The notes: generated by a model not told the origin, from the sequence alone. Shown: positions 9,920 through 19,422, counted from the first letter of the stretch. The stretch is DNA of 64,000 nucleotides from Candidatus Nitrosopelagicus sp. (GCA_028343435.1 JAOLYM010000003.1:1-64000); one strand, 5' to 3'. A program made the numbers and translations.

Positions 9920-10051
9920 ATGAAAGCAAGATTTGATGGAAAATGCAAAAGCTGTGGCGATGATATCCGAAAAGGTAAGGAAATCGCCAAAAACGCAGAT
10001 GAGGTTTGGGTTCACAAACACTGTGTTGAAGAATTAGTGGATTTGCCTTAA
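9920..10051 (+). CDS. Small zinc-binding-type protein (43 aa)
   Basis: Own translation: MKARFDGKCKSCGDDIRKGKEIAKNADEVWVHKHCVEELVDLP*; CxxC ... HxxC knuckles. Confidence 0.65.
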   Translation: MKARFDGKCKSCGDDIRKGKEIAKNADEVWVHKHCVEELVDLP

Positions 10052-10082
10052 ATCATATATCCACGGTTTTTTTATTTTTAAC

Positions 10083-10928
10083 ATGCTGATTAATCCTATA
10101 GATTTACTTCTATGGACATTTCGAAGAAATGAAAGTGACGTTGTAAAATTATATGATTCCCTTTCTCCGATTATGGAGGTCTCTACTGGTGGAGATATGC
10201 TGAATTTCGGATATTGGGATAATTCTACTCCTCATCCTATTGATGCGCAAAAACGATTATGTCAAATGATTGGTGAAATGGCTGAAATATCTGCCGCAGA
10301 GGTGATTGCTGATATTGGAAGTGGAATTTTAGGACCTGCAAAGATTTGGAGTTCTCAACACCCTTTGTTAGAAATTTGTTCTGTAAACGTAAATCTCTCA
10401 CAATTAGCCTCAGTTAGTTCTGATAATATTTTAAAAATAAATTCTACCGCAAGGATGCTTCCATTTTCAAATTCCTCATTAGATTGTGTAATTGCATTAG
10501 AATCTGCCCAACACTTCAAACCTATTGGAGATTTTTTTTCTGAATCAAATCGTGTTTTAAAAGATGATGGAGTTCTTGCACTTGCAATACCTACTGCGAC
10601 AGATAATTCTAGTTACAGCAATCTTGGAATATTGAAATTCACTTGGTCATCCGAACATTATTCACAAAAAAATATTATATCTGAACTTTCTAAAAATGGA
10701 TTTGAAATTATAGAATCAAACGATATTGGAAAAAATGTTTACTCTCCTCTTGCTGAATATTATATCCACAATCGTCCTGAATTACAAAAAAAGATTCTTT
10801 CCCGTTATTCTAAATATGTAGAAAAAATACTTTTTGAATCTATGAAAAAAATGCAATCTGCATCTGAAAATGAACTGATCGGTTATTTGATGCTAAAATG
10901 TAAAAAATTAGCACTAGACTCACGCTAG
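10083..10928 (+). CDS. SAM-dependent methyltransferase
   Basis: EVIADIGSGILGPAKIW, ARMLPFSNSSLDCVIALESAQHF, SNRVLKDDGVLALAIP. Confidence 0.85.
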   Translation: MLINPIDLLLWTFRRNESDVVKLYDSLSPIMEVSTGGDMLNFGYWDNSTPHPIDAQKRLCQMIGEMAEISAAEVIADIGSGILGPAKIWSSQHPLLEICSVNVNLSQLASVSSDNILKINSTARMLPFSNSSLDCVIALESAQHFKPIGDFFSESNRVLKDDGVLALAIPTATDNSSYSNLGILKFTWSSEHYSQKNIISELSKNGFEIIESNDIGKNVYSPLAEYYIHNRPELQKKILSRYSKYVEKILFESMKKMQSASENELIGYLMLKCKKLALDSR

Positions 10929-10960
10929 TGCATAACTATTAAATATCATAATTCGGTAAT

Positions 10961-11185
10961 TTGTTCATGGGAGCATCATGTAAAGGAATATGCACACAGC
11001 ACAAAGTAATGAAAGTTCCAAACTCAATGAAATATCAATATGGACTAAAACGTTGCAGTTGGTGTGAAGTATGGCTTGACACCGAATCAATTCGTTGTCC
11101 TTGTTGCAAAATGATTTTGAGAACTAAATCTCGAAATAAGAAAAGAGTCATACCTACCGAACCAACAACAACTGTTGCTGCGTAA
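10961..11185 (+). CDS. Small zinc-ribbon-type protein
   Basis: CSWCEVWLDTESIRCPCCKMIL. Confidence 0.65.
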   Translation: MFMGASCKGICTQHKVMKVPNSMKYQYGLKRCSWCEVWLDTESIRCPCCKMILRTKSRNKKRVIPTEPTTTVAA

Positions 11186-11186
11186 A

Positions 11187-12563
11187 ATGAATTCTGAAAA
11201 TTACAGTAAAGAGATTTCAAAAAATCTGTCGACGAAACCAGTCGTCATAATAGGCGCTGGTGTCGGCGGTTTATCAATTGCAACTCTTCTGGCCAACGAC
11301 GGACACCCCGTTTCTGTTTATGAAAAATCTGAGCGTGTTGGTGGACGAACAGCTTCAATGAAATTCAAAAACCACATTTTAGATAATGGCTTTCACATAA
11401 TGCCATTTTATAAAAAATCTGCAATATATGAAATTCTAAAAGATGTCAAAATACAATCTAGACTTAAACTTGCAATTGTTGATAAAATTGCATTTTATGA
11501 CAACGGGTTTCACACATACCCAAAAGGAATTGCAGATATTCTGAAAATGTCTTTAATTCCATTCAAGAGCCGAATATCTTTACTGAAAATACTTCTTCCT
11601 ATGGCATTCACTAGTATGGAAAAAGCAGAAAAATTAGATTCTGTACCTCTAACAAAAGTTACCTCCAAACTCGACTTCCATTCTAAACAATTTTTTGATG
11701 CTGTCTGTATGCTTGCATTTGCAGACACTCCTGATCATATCTCTCTTGGTGAATTTGCAAGAACCATAATTCGTGCAAATCCATTCAAAGGTGGAACAAG
11801 TGAATTTGCATATCCCGACATGGGTGGATATGACCGAATTAGTGAGGTAATGGCAAATTATGTCAAAGAAAAAAATTCCGAAGTAAATCTTGGCTCTTCT
11901 ATCAAAAAGGTGATTGTTAAAGATAGAAAGGTGACAGGCGTTGAACTATCTAATGGCCAAATAGTCCAAAGTGACTGTGTAATTATTTCATATCCTGCAT
12001 ATCATGCGATTAATCAATTATTTGACTCTGGAGTCTTTGATGATGATTTTATCAAAAAAACAAATCGACTTAACAAAACAACTTCTGTGGTTGAAGTTCA
12101 TTTTGCATTATCAAAAAGACTGGATGAACGTCAGGTTGTTTTTCCAGTAGGTGAAAACTATGTCTCAAAAGGAATCTTCTTTATTTCAAATATCACTCCA
12201 TCAGTATCTCCTAAAGGAGAACATCTCATCATAGTTGGCACTCCTGTAAAACCTGAAGAAACCGAGAATCCCACACGAATTAAAGAAATTGTTTCAAAAA
12301 TGAAACAGGAGTTATCTGAAATTTATCCTGACTTTGATGATTCCTTATTATGGGATAGGCCTATGGCTTGGAAACTTGTAGAGGCTGTGGTAAAAGAACC
12401 AGGTTTAGTATGGAAAAATAAAATGCCACATTCTGTATCTCACGTAGATGGGTTATTTTTTGTAGGTGATTCTACTATTAGTTATGGTATTGGAACAGAT
12501 TCTGCAGCACATAGTGCCGTCTTAGCACATCCCTTAATAGAAAAACATCTTTCTTCACTTTGA
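11187..12563 (+). CDS. Phytoene desaturase/amine oxidase-like FAD oxidoreductase
   Basis: PVVIIGAGVGGLSIATLLANDGHPVSVYEKSERVGGRTAS; C-terminal VDGLFFVGDSTISYGIGTDSAAHSA. Start chosen at MNSENY. Confidence 0.88.
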   Translation: MNSENYSKEISKNLSTKPVVIIGAGVGGLSIATLLANDGHPVSVYEKSERVGGRTASMKFKNHILDNGFHIMPFYKKSAIYEILKDVKIQSRLKLAIVDKIAFYDNGFHTYPKGIADILKMSLIPFKSRISLLKILLPMAFTSMEKAEKLDSVPLTKVTSKLDFHSKQFFDAVCMLAFADTPDHISLGEFARTIIRANPFKGGTSEFAYPDMGGYDRISEVMANYVKEKNSEVNLGSSIKKVIVKDRKVTGVELSNGQIVQSDCVIISYPAYHAINQLFDSGVFDDDFIKKTNRLNKTTSVVEVHFALSKRLDERQVVFPVGENYVSKGIFFISNITPSVSPKGEHLIIVGTPVKPEETENPTRIKEIVSKMKQELSEIYPDFDDSLLWDRPMAWKLVEAVVKEPGLVWKNKMPHSVSHVDGLFFVGDSTISYGIGTDSAAHSAVLAHPLIEKHLSSL

Positions 12564-12992
12564 GTGATCTTTTGCATAATTTGCAAATTCATCTAAGACC
12601 GTTTTCATACTACTTTCAATCTTACTTTTAGCAAACATTCCTAAAATTTTGAGTCCACCAGATAATACAAAATCAACTTCGATTGTAACCTTTGTCTGCT
12701 CTCCAACTTTTTCATATGTTTCATCGAAGACTGTACCTTTTGCTTGCCCATCCAGCATTTTGACAATGTGCCTATCTGGTTTTTCTACAACATGCTCTGT
12801 AGTAACGTTAACCGTCTTTCCTAGGAATCTCAATGTTTCAAAAATTATTGTTTTATTGTCCTTTTTTTGAATAACTTTTAGTTCTAGAAAATATTCTGGA
12901 AGAATTTTTGTAAACTTTTCATAATCTGTACTGATTGCAAAGAATACGTCTCTATCAATATCAACTAATTTTGTAAATGAAAATTTTGGCAT
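12555..12992 (-). CDS. SRPBCC (START/polyketide cyclase-like) family protein
   Basis: MPKFSFTKLVDIDRDVFFAISTDYEKFTKILPEYF...KVTIEVDFVLSGGLKILGMFAKSKIESSMKTVLDEFANY. Confidence 0.8.
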   Translation of the reverse strand: MPKFSFTKLVDIDRDVFFAISTDYEKFTKILPEYFLELKVIQKKDNKTIIFETLRFLGKTVNVTTEHVVEKPDRHIVKMLDGQAKGTVFDETYEKVGEQTKVTIEVDFVLSGGLKILGMFAKSKIESSMKTVLDEFANYAKDHSK

Positions 12993-13096
12993 ATCTTTTT
13001 TGATAATTTATTGAATTAAAGTCTAAAGATGGTGATGTTAGGCACTAGTTGACCAATTAGCACTTGCTTATATATTGTAATTACGTCAAATGTTTA

Positions 13097-14065
13097 ATGA
13101 AAGCAATACTCGCGGGAATTGCAGGCGTTTTACTATTGACCTCTATGGTTGGCAGTGTTGATGCTACTAATGTCCCCGATTGGGTAAAAAATAATGCAGG
13201 ATGGTGGGCAGAAGGCCAAATTGATGACGCTGCATTTGTTTCTGGTGTTCAATACATGATTGAAAATGGAATAATCAATGTTCCATCAACTACCAGAAGT
13301 TCAGGTGCATCTGATACCATTCCGGCTTGGGTAAAGAACAACGCTGGCTGGTGGGCAGATGGTACACTAACTGAAAATGAGTTTGTCAACGCACTTCAAT
13401 ATTTGATAAAGATGGGTATAATGCAAGTTAGCCCAAGCGCTGTAAGTGATGACGGTGCATCAAAATCACAATATCAATCCACTCCTAAAGAAACTACTAC
13501 CTCACAATCATCTGGCAATGCAGATCTTGATGAAATGTTAGCCAAATGTCAAGGCGGTGAAAACAAAAGAGAAATCCGCGAATGTGAGAAAGTAATCAAA
13601 GATGAATACAAATTAAAAACATACCAGAACAGTGGTGAGAAATTCCAACTTGGTAATGTTGCATACTATTATGTAGCAGATTTCAAGGAGGAAACTCGAA
13701 AGGGAGTTAAAGAATACAACAACATTGCATACACTGCAACAGGACAACCTCTCTTAAACTTACAAATGATGGTTCAAAACACTGGTTCCTCAAATGAGAC
13801 ACTAATGTGCACTAGCCCATCCATATGTAATTACACTGTATGGGATGGAGGGAAAAAATGGGTAAACTCTGGTTCTGACTTTACATCCGGTAACGTCGTA
13901 CTAAAACCAGGACAAGCCAAATTTGTCAATATCTTATGGGGACCTGCAATAGGTTATGGTAGTTATGAAAACTTTGAATATGATTCAGGCAAGGATTACT
14001 ATTTACGAATTGCAGAACCATTTGGTAACTTGGATCTTCCATTGAATCTTATTGTTGTACCATAA
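13097..14065 (+). CDS. Exported protein with two WVKNNAGWWA repeats
   Basis: Signal peptide MKAILAGIAGVLLLTSMVGSVDA; repeats DWVKNNAGWWAEGQIDDAAFVSGVQYMIENGII and AWVKNNAGWWADGTLTENEFVNALQYLIKMGIM. Start moved from 13064 because a TATA-like CTTATATATT lies in 13066-13075. Confidence 0.8.
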   Translation: MKAILAGIAGVLLLTSMVGSVDATNVPDWVKNNAGWWAEGQIDDAAFVSGVQYMIENGIINVPSTTRSSGASDTIPAWVKNNAGWWADGTLTENEFVNALQYLIKMGIMQVSPSAVSDDGASKSQYQSTPKETTTSQSSGNADLDEMLAKCQGGENKREIRECEKVIKDEYKLKTYQNSGEKFQLGNVAYYYVADFKEETRKGVKEYNNIAYTATGQPLLNLQMMVQNTGSSNETLMCTSPSICNYTVWDGGKKWVNSGSDFTSGNVVLKPGQAKFVNILWGPAIGYGSYENFEYDSGKDYYLRIAEPFGNLDLPLNLIVVP

Positions 14066-14091
14066 CATCTCTCTTTTTCTTATGATAAAAA

Positions 14092-14379
14092 ATGTCTGAT
14101 ATAATTTGGGGAACTGTAACAAAAATCATTACAACAAACTCGTTTGAGATGAATGTTTCACATCAAAAGGATACCAATCAGGATAGCTATCAAGATATAG
14201 AACAAATTCAGTTCACTGAAATTGATATTCCAAGTATTCCTGTAGATGAAAACTCTAGAAATATTCCTCAAATTGAAGAAAGTCTCAATAATAAATTTGT
14301 AAAATGTGAAATCTCAGGCAGGAATTCTGAGAATAAACTCGTATGCACAGTCTCGCATTCGGGCGCTGGCGGATACTAA
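14092..14379 (+). CDS. Hypothetical protein, possibly degenerate SNase-like OB fold
   Basis: 95-aa ORF; WGTVTKIITTNSFEMNV ... IQFTEIDIPSI ... NKFVKCEI; domain call is weak. Confidence 0.5.
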   Translation: MSDIIWGTVTKIITTNSFEMNVSHQKDTNQDSYQDIEQIQFTEIDIPSIPVDENSRNIPQIEESLNNKFVKCEISGRNSENKLVCTVSHSGAGGY

Positions 14380-15125
14380 TGTGGACTCCACAAATTTTAG
14401 ATGAAACATCATCGTACGATGATTTGATTACTGGAAAAATTCCTGCTTTAATCATTCCAAAGGTTTTATCAAAATCTGATTGTATTTCTATGTCTAGTAA
14501 AATTTTGGATATGTCTAAAACAAATAACTCTTCAACAAAATTTGGTACATCTTTAAGTTCGCACATATATGAAAAGCAAAAATATTTTTCAAAATCAAAA
14601 AAATCAAACGAAATTTTAAAAAATTTGTTCTCAGAAAATATTTCACCTTTAACCTTCATGCAACAAAAAATATCAAAATTATTTGGAAAAAAAATATACA
14701 CTGCAACTGAAAATGGTAATGTTTACTCCGATGCTGTAATCAGAATACATGAGAGTGGAGATTCTGTACACCTTCATCGTGATAACTCTCATTTTGAGAT
14801 GAGTGAATTTAATGTAAGTCGATTGAAAAATCAATTATCTGCAATTCTTTATCTTCAATCTCCTGATGTGGGTGGAGAACTAACAATTTTTCATAAAATG
14901 TGGTCTAAAAAAGATGAAATGATGAGAGAACCAGAATTTGGCTATTCTTCAGATCTGATTAGAGGTGTTTATCAAACAAAAATAAGACCTATCGTTGGAA
15001 ATATGGTTATTTTAAATCCAAAATTTTATCATCAAATTGAATCTATATCTGGATTAAAATCTCGCATAACGTTGACTTTCTTTTTTGGAGAATCAACCGA
15101 AAATTGTTTTAATTCTTGGACCTAA
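14379..15125 (+). CDS. 2OG-Fe(II) oxygenase-like protein
   Basis: HLHRDNSHF ... LSAILYLQSPDVGGELTIFH ... VGNMVILNPKFYHQIESISGLKSRITLTFFFG (HxD...H...R). ATG overlaps upstream stop (TAATG). Confidence 0.8.
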   Translation: MWTPQILDETSSYDDLITGKIPALIIPKVLSKSDCISMSSKILDMSKTNNSSTKFGTSLSSHIYEKQKYFSKSKKSNEILKNLFSENISPLTFMQQKISKLFGKKIYTATENGNVYSDAVIRIHESGDSVHLHRDNSHFEMSEFNVSRLKNQLSAILYLQSPDVGGELTIFHKMWSKKDEMMREPEFGYSSDLIRGVYQTKIRPIVGNMVILNPKFYHQIESISGLKSRITLTFFFGESTENCFNSWT

Positions 15126-15515
15126 CTATTTAAGAAATATTTCCATAGTATCAAACTTGTGTTGACTGTTTGCAATTTCAAAAAATATGATGTCAGAGTC
15201 TATTTCTACCCATTTTGACTTTCCTTTGAATTTTATGCGGTCTTCTACGTATACTCCTGATGGTCCTGACACTCTCACTAGTATTTCATCGTCAGTAACT
15301 CCCATTACTGAAAATGGAACTTTGATAATCTTTTCATTATTTTCTGCATGAATTTTGATAGGATGCTCTTTTTCGTGAAATACAGCTTTACCTTGGAAAC
15401 TGTCTTCGTTTACAATTAGATATTTTATTTTTAATTTGAATGGCAGTTTTAGCTTCATACATGCGGTAGTCAAAACTGTGTATTTAAAAAACGTAAAAAA
15501 ATTCTTTGTTAGCAC
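15126..15515 (-). CDS. Hypothetical protein
   Basis: 129-aa ORF convergent with the oxygenase. Confidence 0.55.
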   Translation of the reverse strand: MLTKNFFTFFKYTVLTTACMKLKLPFKLKIKYLIVNEDSFQGKAVFHEKEHPIKIHAENNEKIIKVPFSVMGVTDDEILVRVSGPSGVYVEDRIKFKGKSKWVEIDSDIIFFEIANSQHKFDTMEIFLK

Positions 15516-15592
15516 TAGTATTCATGCCTAGATCTGACTACTATGTGAAATTAGCATTCATGCGTTAAATGTTCAAACATCAATAGGTAATC

Positions 15593-16306
15593 ATGCAGAA
15601 AATTATCTTTATTGGATTGTTTTGTTTGTTGATGCTTCCTGCATCTGCATTTGGTCATAAATTAATTCCTACAGATGGAACGAATACAGATTATGAATCT
15701 GCATTGGAAATTCCAGATCCTGTTATTTCTTGGGCAATGTACGAAGAATTGGAAGGCAACGCATTGTTTTACAAATTTGATGCAGAAAAAGATGACAGAC
15801 TTTTCAGTAGTATTGTAATCCCAAAACTAGATACTTTAGAAAATTTTACTCCTTCGCTTGTGTTGATAGGACCTTCAACCTTTCTTGACCTGGTGGATGA
15901 GCTAAAGGTACTAGATACTGACAAAAATTTCAATTATCCTATTCCAGAAGGTTACGATGCATATGTTTTTGATTATAAGGGTTCTATACCTTCAACAGAA
16001 TTCTATGAACCCTTTGGTCAAATCACATATTGGGAACGTCAAGAAATTGATCTTGAGATAGAAGCACCTGGTACATACTACATGGCAGTATTTGATAAAA
16101 CAGGTTCCTCTGGAAAATTAGCTCTTGCTATAGGATATGTGGAGGATTTCTCTGGAAATGATTTTGTAACCGTATTGCCAAACGCATGGCTTGAATCAAG
16201 ATATTTCTCTGAAGACTTTACACCTCTTGTAATATTTGTTGGAATTATATCTGGTATATTCGCCCTAATTGGTTTTTCAATATATAGAAAAATTAAACGA
16301 AAATAA
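15593..16306 (+). CDS. Exported/membrane-anchored hypothetical protein
   Basis: N-terminal signal peptide, C-terminal TM LVIFVGIISGIFALIGFSIYRKIKRK. Confidence 0.75.
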   Translation: MQKIIFIGLFCLLMLPASAFGHKLIPTDGTNTDYESALEIPDPVISWAMYEELEGNALFYKFDAEKDDRLFSSIVIPKLDTLENFTPSLVLIGPSTFLDLVDELKVLDTDKNFNYPIPEGYDAYVFDYKGSIPSTEFYEPFGQITYWERQEIDLEIEAPGTYYMAVFDKTGSSGKLALAIGYVEDFSGNDFVTVLPNAWLESRYFSEDFTPLVIFVGIISGIFALIGFSIYRKIKRK

Positions 16307-16335
16307 ATATTATCTAGGAAATATTATTCTAATCA

Positions 16336-16824
16336 GTGGAAAATAAATTCCAAAAAATGTTGGAACAAGCATCCGATCTTGCCGAAGATCAGGAATATGA
16401 AGAAGCCATTCTTCTTTATGATAAAGTTCTACATTCTGATCCAAAAAATATTCCTGCATTGTTAGACAAGGCTGCTACATTACAACGAATGGGAAAAAAT
16501 TCACAATCTTTTCAGACTTATAATTCTGTTTTAAAGGAAGATTCAAAAAATTTGGACGCATTAATTGGAAAAGGAACTTTACTTCATGCCAAATCTAAAT
16601 TTTCAGATGCCATAGAGTGCTATGATTCTGCATTAAAAATCAAACCTCGTTTCGCAATGGCGCTTGCATGCAAAGGTATGTCTTTGGGTGAGATGGGTGA
16701 ACTCGATTCTGCTCTGGTTTGCTTCAAAAAGGCGCTTACAATTGACAAGGACTATGATTTAGCAAATATGGGCAAACAAAAGGCGTTAGAACTACTAAAA
16801 TCACAAAAATCTAAAAAATATTAA
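16336..16824 (+). CDS. TPR repeat protein
   Basis: Tandem TPRs: EEAILLYDKVLHSDPKNIPALLDKAATLQRMGKNSQSF..., SDAIECYDSALKIKPRFAMAL. GTG start. Confidence 0.85.
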   Translation: MENKFQKMLEQASDLAEDQEYEEAILLYDKVLHSDPKNIPALLDKAATLQRMGKNSQSFQTYNSVLKEDSKNLDALIGKGTLLHAKSKFSDAIECYDSALKIKPRFAMALACKGMSLGEMGELDSALVCFKKALTIDKDYDLANMGKQKALELLKSQKSKKY

Positions 16825-16978
16825 CATCGCCTGGTGCGGGACCTCTCTTCTTATCATGAAATTCAAAATAATCCTTATGCTTCGTTTCCTGATGTTCTCG
16901 TAGATTATCATAGTCATCAAATGTATCATGGCACAAAAAGCACTTTGGTTTATCCTCGTCAACTAACGGTAACACCAT
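16811..16978 (-). CDS. Small C2H2 zinc-finger protein (55 aa)
   Basis: Own translation: MVLPLVDEDKPKCFLCHDTFDDYDNLREHQETKHKDYFEFHDKKRGPAPGDVNIF*; CxxC-x12-H-x4-H; below track cutoff. Confidence 0.7.
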   Translation of the reverse strand: MVLPLVDEDKPKCFLCHDTFDDYDNLREHQETKHKDYFEFHDKKRGPAPGDVNIF

Positions 16979-17029
16979 ACTAAATCTTGGTTTGCATTGT
17001 TTTATATTTTCACTGTTATCAAGTGAAAC

Positions 17030-18130
17030 ATGTTAGAAGAGTTGGTTGGGACTTCAACTGCAATTGAACATGCCATAAATGGTGAAGAACTAACATTTGA
17101 TGATGGTATGGAGATCCTAAATGATGATAATCTTCACGTTATTGGCGCAGCAGCTGATATTGTAAGAAAAAAACTTGTAGGAGATACTGTTTCATTTGCT
17201 GCCTCATACTACATGAATTATACAAATTTGTGTGCTGCCAGTTGTCAAATGTGTGCATTTTATCGTAAAGGTGATGAAGATGACGCTTACACACTTACTC
17301 CTGATCAAATAGAAAAAAGAGTTGCAGCTGCAAAAGATTTGGGTGCAACTGAAGTACACATTGTAGGAGGGTTTCATCCTGATTTACAACTTGACTATTA
17401 CGAACAAATGATGTCTGCTATAAAACAAAAACATCCTGATATGACCATTAAGGCATTCACTGCAGCAGAAATTTTCTTTCTCTCAAAATTAACAAAAAAC
17501 TCTATCACTGAAATTTTATCTAGACTAAAAGATGCAGGTCTTGACTCAATGCCTGGAGGCGGAGCCGAATTATTCCATCCTGATGTTAGAACAAAAATCA
17601 TTCGAGGAAAGTGTACTGGCCAACAATGGCTTGATACCATCGAAGTTGCACATAATCTTGGAATTAAAAGCAACGTTACAATGCTTTATGGTCATATAGA
17701 AAAACCAGAACACATAGTTGATCATCTCATAAAGATTAGAGAGTTACAAAAAAAGACTAATGGATTTATCACTTTGATTCCACTAAAGTTCAGTCTAGAT
17801 AATACTGAGCTTGAAAAGGAACACAAGGTGGAACATGAATCCTCTTCTATCTATGATCTGAAAATTATTGCATTATCTAGACTAATGCTGGCACAGACAC
17901 TCAAGAATATTTCTGTATACTGGGTTGCATATGGAACAAAACTCGCTCAAGTTGCATTATCACATGGAGGAAATGATTTGGTGGGAACTGCATTTTCTGA
18001 GGAAATTTATCGTGCAGCGGGGAAACCTACCAACTCTTCATTATTGGAATTAGCAAATTTAGCAAAAGAGATTGGTCGTACTCCTATTCAACGAAATACA
18101 TTCTTTAAAACACTTCAAACCTTCACTTAG
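17030..18130 (+). CDS. mqnE: Radical SAM aminofutalosine synthase-like (MqnE)
   Basis: CAASCQMC cluster motif, HIVGGFHPD, IKAFTAAEI, AGLDSMPGGGAELF, TMLYGHIE: MqnE/CofH-type, best fit MqnE. Confidence 0.8.
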   Translation: MLEELVGTSTAIEHAINGEELTFDDGMEILNDDNLHVIGAAADIVRKKLVGDTVSFAASYYMNYTNLCAASCQMCAFYRKGDEDDAYTLTPDQIEKRVAAAKDLGATEVHIVGGFHPDLQLDYYEQMMSAIKQKHPDMTIKAFTAAEIFFLSKLTKNSITEILSRLKDAGLDSMPGGGAELFHPDVRTKIIRGKCTGQQWLDTIEVAHNLGIKSNVTMLYGHIEKPEHIVDHLIKIRELQKKTNGFITLIPLKFSLDNTELEKEHKVEHESSSIYDLKIIALSRLMLAQTLKNISVYWVAYGTKLAQVALSHGGNDLVGTAFSEEIYRAAGKPTNSSLLELANLAKEIGRTPIQRNTFFKTLQTFT

Positions 18131-18404
18131 TTGCAGGTTTCTTTTCTGTTTTCTTTGCACCGCCTTTTCTTTTTCTGCGTGCCCCAAAACTAATCAAAAC
18201 TAGTAAAAATCCAATACCAACCAAAATACCTGAAAGTGTTTTAAAATCTTCATTTTCTCTTTCATTAACCATAAACTCGTACTTTTCTTCTTCAGTCATT
18301 CCTTCTCTGCCAATTGGTGTCATGTCTGTTAGTATTCCTGAAAGTACCATTCCAACGACAATCATAGATACGCCTCCTGCTAAAATTCTTTTATCTACTA
18401 ACAT
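18123..18404 (-). CDS. Small membrane protein
   Basis: Two hydrophobic helices and a Lys-rich tail. Confidence 0.65.
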   Translation of the reverse strand: MLVDKRILAGGVSMIVVGMVLSGILTDMTPIGREGMTEEEKYEFMVNERENEDFKTLSGILVGIGFLLVLISFGARRKRKGGAKKTEKKPATK

Positions 18405-18456
18405 AACTTCATTTAGGAAATGTAGATTTAATATATAATTCTGAAAAACACATCAT

Positions 18457-19422
18457 ATGTCACAACTCCCACATTTCACAAGTAAGGTATTTCTGGCTCC
18501 AATGGCTGGCGTAAGTGATCCTGCACTACGTATAATGTGTAAAAGGATGGGTGCAGGACTTGTTGTTACAGAATTAACTAGTGTAAATGCGATAGTTGCT
18601 AAACATGAACAATTAGAATCTGAATCAAAAAATATTACTGAATTTATTGAATTTTCTGAAAAAGAACGTCCGTTATCTGTTCAATTATTTGGCTCTGATA
18701 TCACTGCATTGGAAAAGGCTGCAAAAATTGTAGAACCTCACTTTGACATGATTGATTACAATATGGGGTGTCCTGCTCCTCATATTACAAAACAAATGGC
18801 AGGTGGTGCATTATTACAAAACTCTGATTTAACTCGAGAAATATTTAGAACCTTAGTAAATACTGTGAAAAAACCCATATCGCTAAAAATGAGAATGGGT
18901 GTCACTGAAGAAAATACATCTCTATTCTTAGAAATCTCAAAAATTGCAGAACAAGAAGGAATACAATTAATGACATTACATCCACGAACTGTCTCTCAGG
19001 GATACTCTGGGCATTCAGACTGGGATATGATTAAAAAATTAAAACAAAATGTTTCTGTTCCTGTAGTTGGAAATGGTGATATCACCTCTCCTGAAATCGC
19101 TAAAAAAGTTCTTGATTATACTGGATGTGATTATCTAATGGTTGGAAGAGGTGCAATGGGCAACCCATTCATTTTTGAGCAGATTAATGATTATCTTGAA
19201 GATGGTACATACAAACAGTATTCCCTTACTGATAGGTTGGAAGCATTTGTCACATACCTCGAATTAACAGAAAAATACAACATTAGATTTGCAAATATCA
19301 AGCAACAGGCTATCCGATTTACAAAAGGAACTGTTGGGGGAGGGCAACTTCGGAATAGACTAAGTGCTGCAAAAACTACAGATGATCTTAAAGAACTGTT
19401 ATTGCAGAAAGTGGCAGTCTAA
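18457..19422 (+). CDS. dus: tRNA-dihydrouridine synthase
   Basis: LAPMAGVSDPALRIMCKRMGAGLVVTEL, IDYNMGCPAPHITKQMAGGALL, VGRGAMGNPFIF. Confidence 0.93.
   Translation: MSQLPHFTSKVFLAPMAGVSDPALRIMCKRMGAGLVVTELTSVNAIVAKHEQLESESKNITEFIEFSEKERPLSVQLFGSDITALEKAAKIVEPHFDMIDYNMGCPAPHITKQMAGGALLQNSDLTREIFRTLVNTVKKPISLKMRMGVTEENTSLFLEISKIAEQEGIQLMTLHPRTVSQGYSGHSDWDMIKKLKQNVSVPVVGNGDITSPEIAKKVLDYTGCDYLMVGRGAMGNPFIFEQINDYLEDGTYKQYSLTDRLEAFVTYLELTEKYNIRFANIKQQAIRFTKGTVGGGQLRNRLSAAKTTDDLKELLLQKVAV

Noticed and set aside
14343-14378. N-terminal extension of the oxygenase ORF
   Set aside because: Overlaps the upstream CDS; TAATG coupling at 14379 is more plausible.
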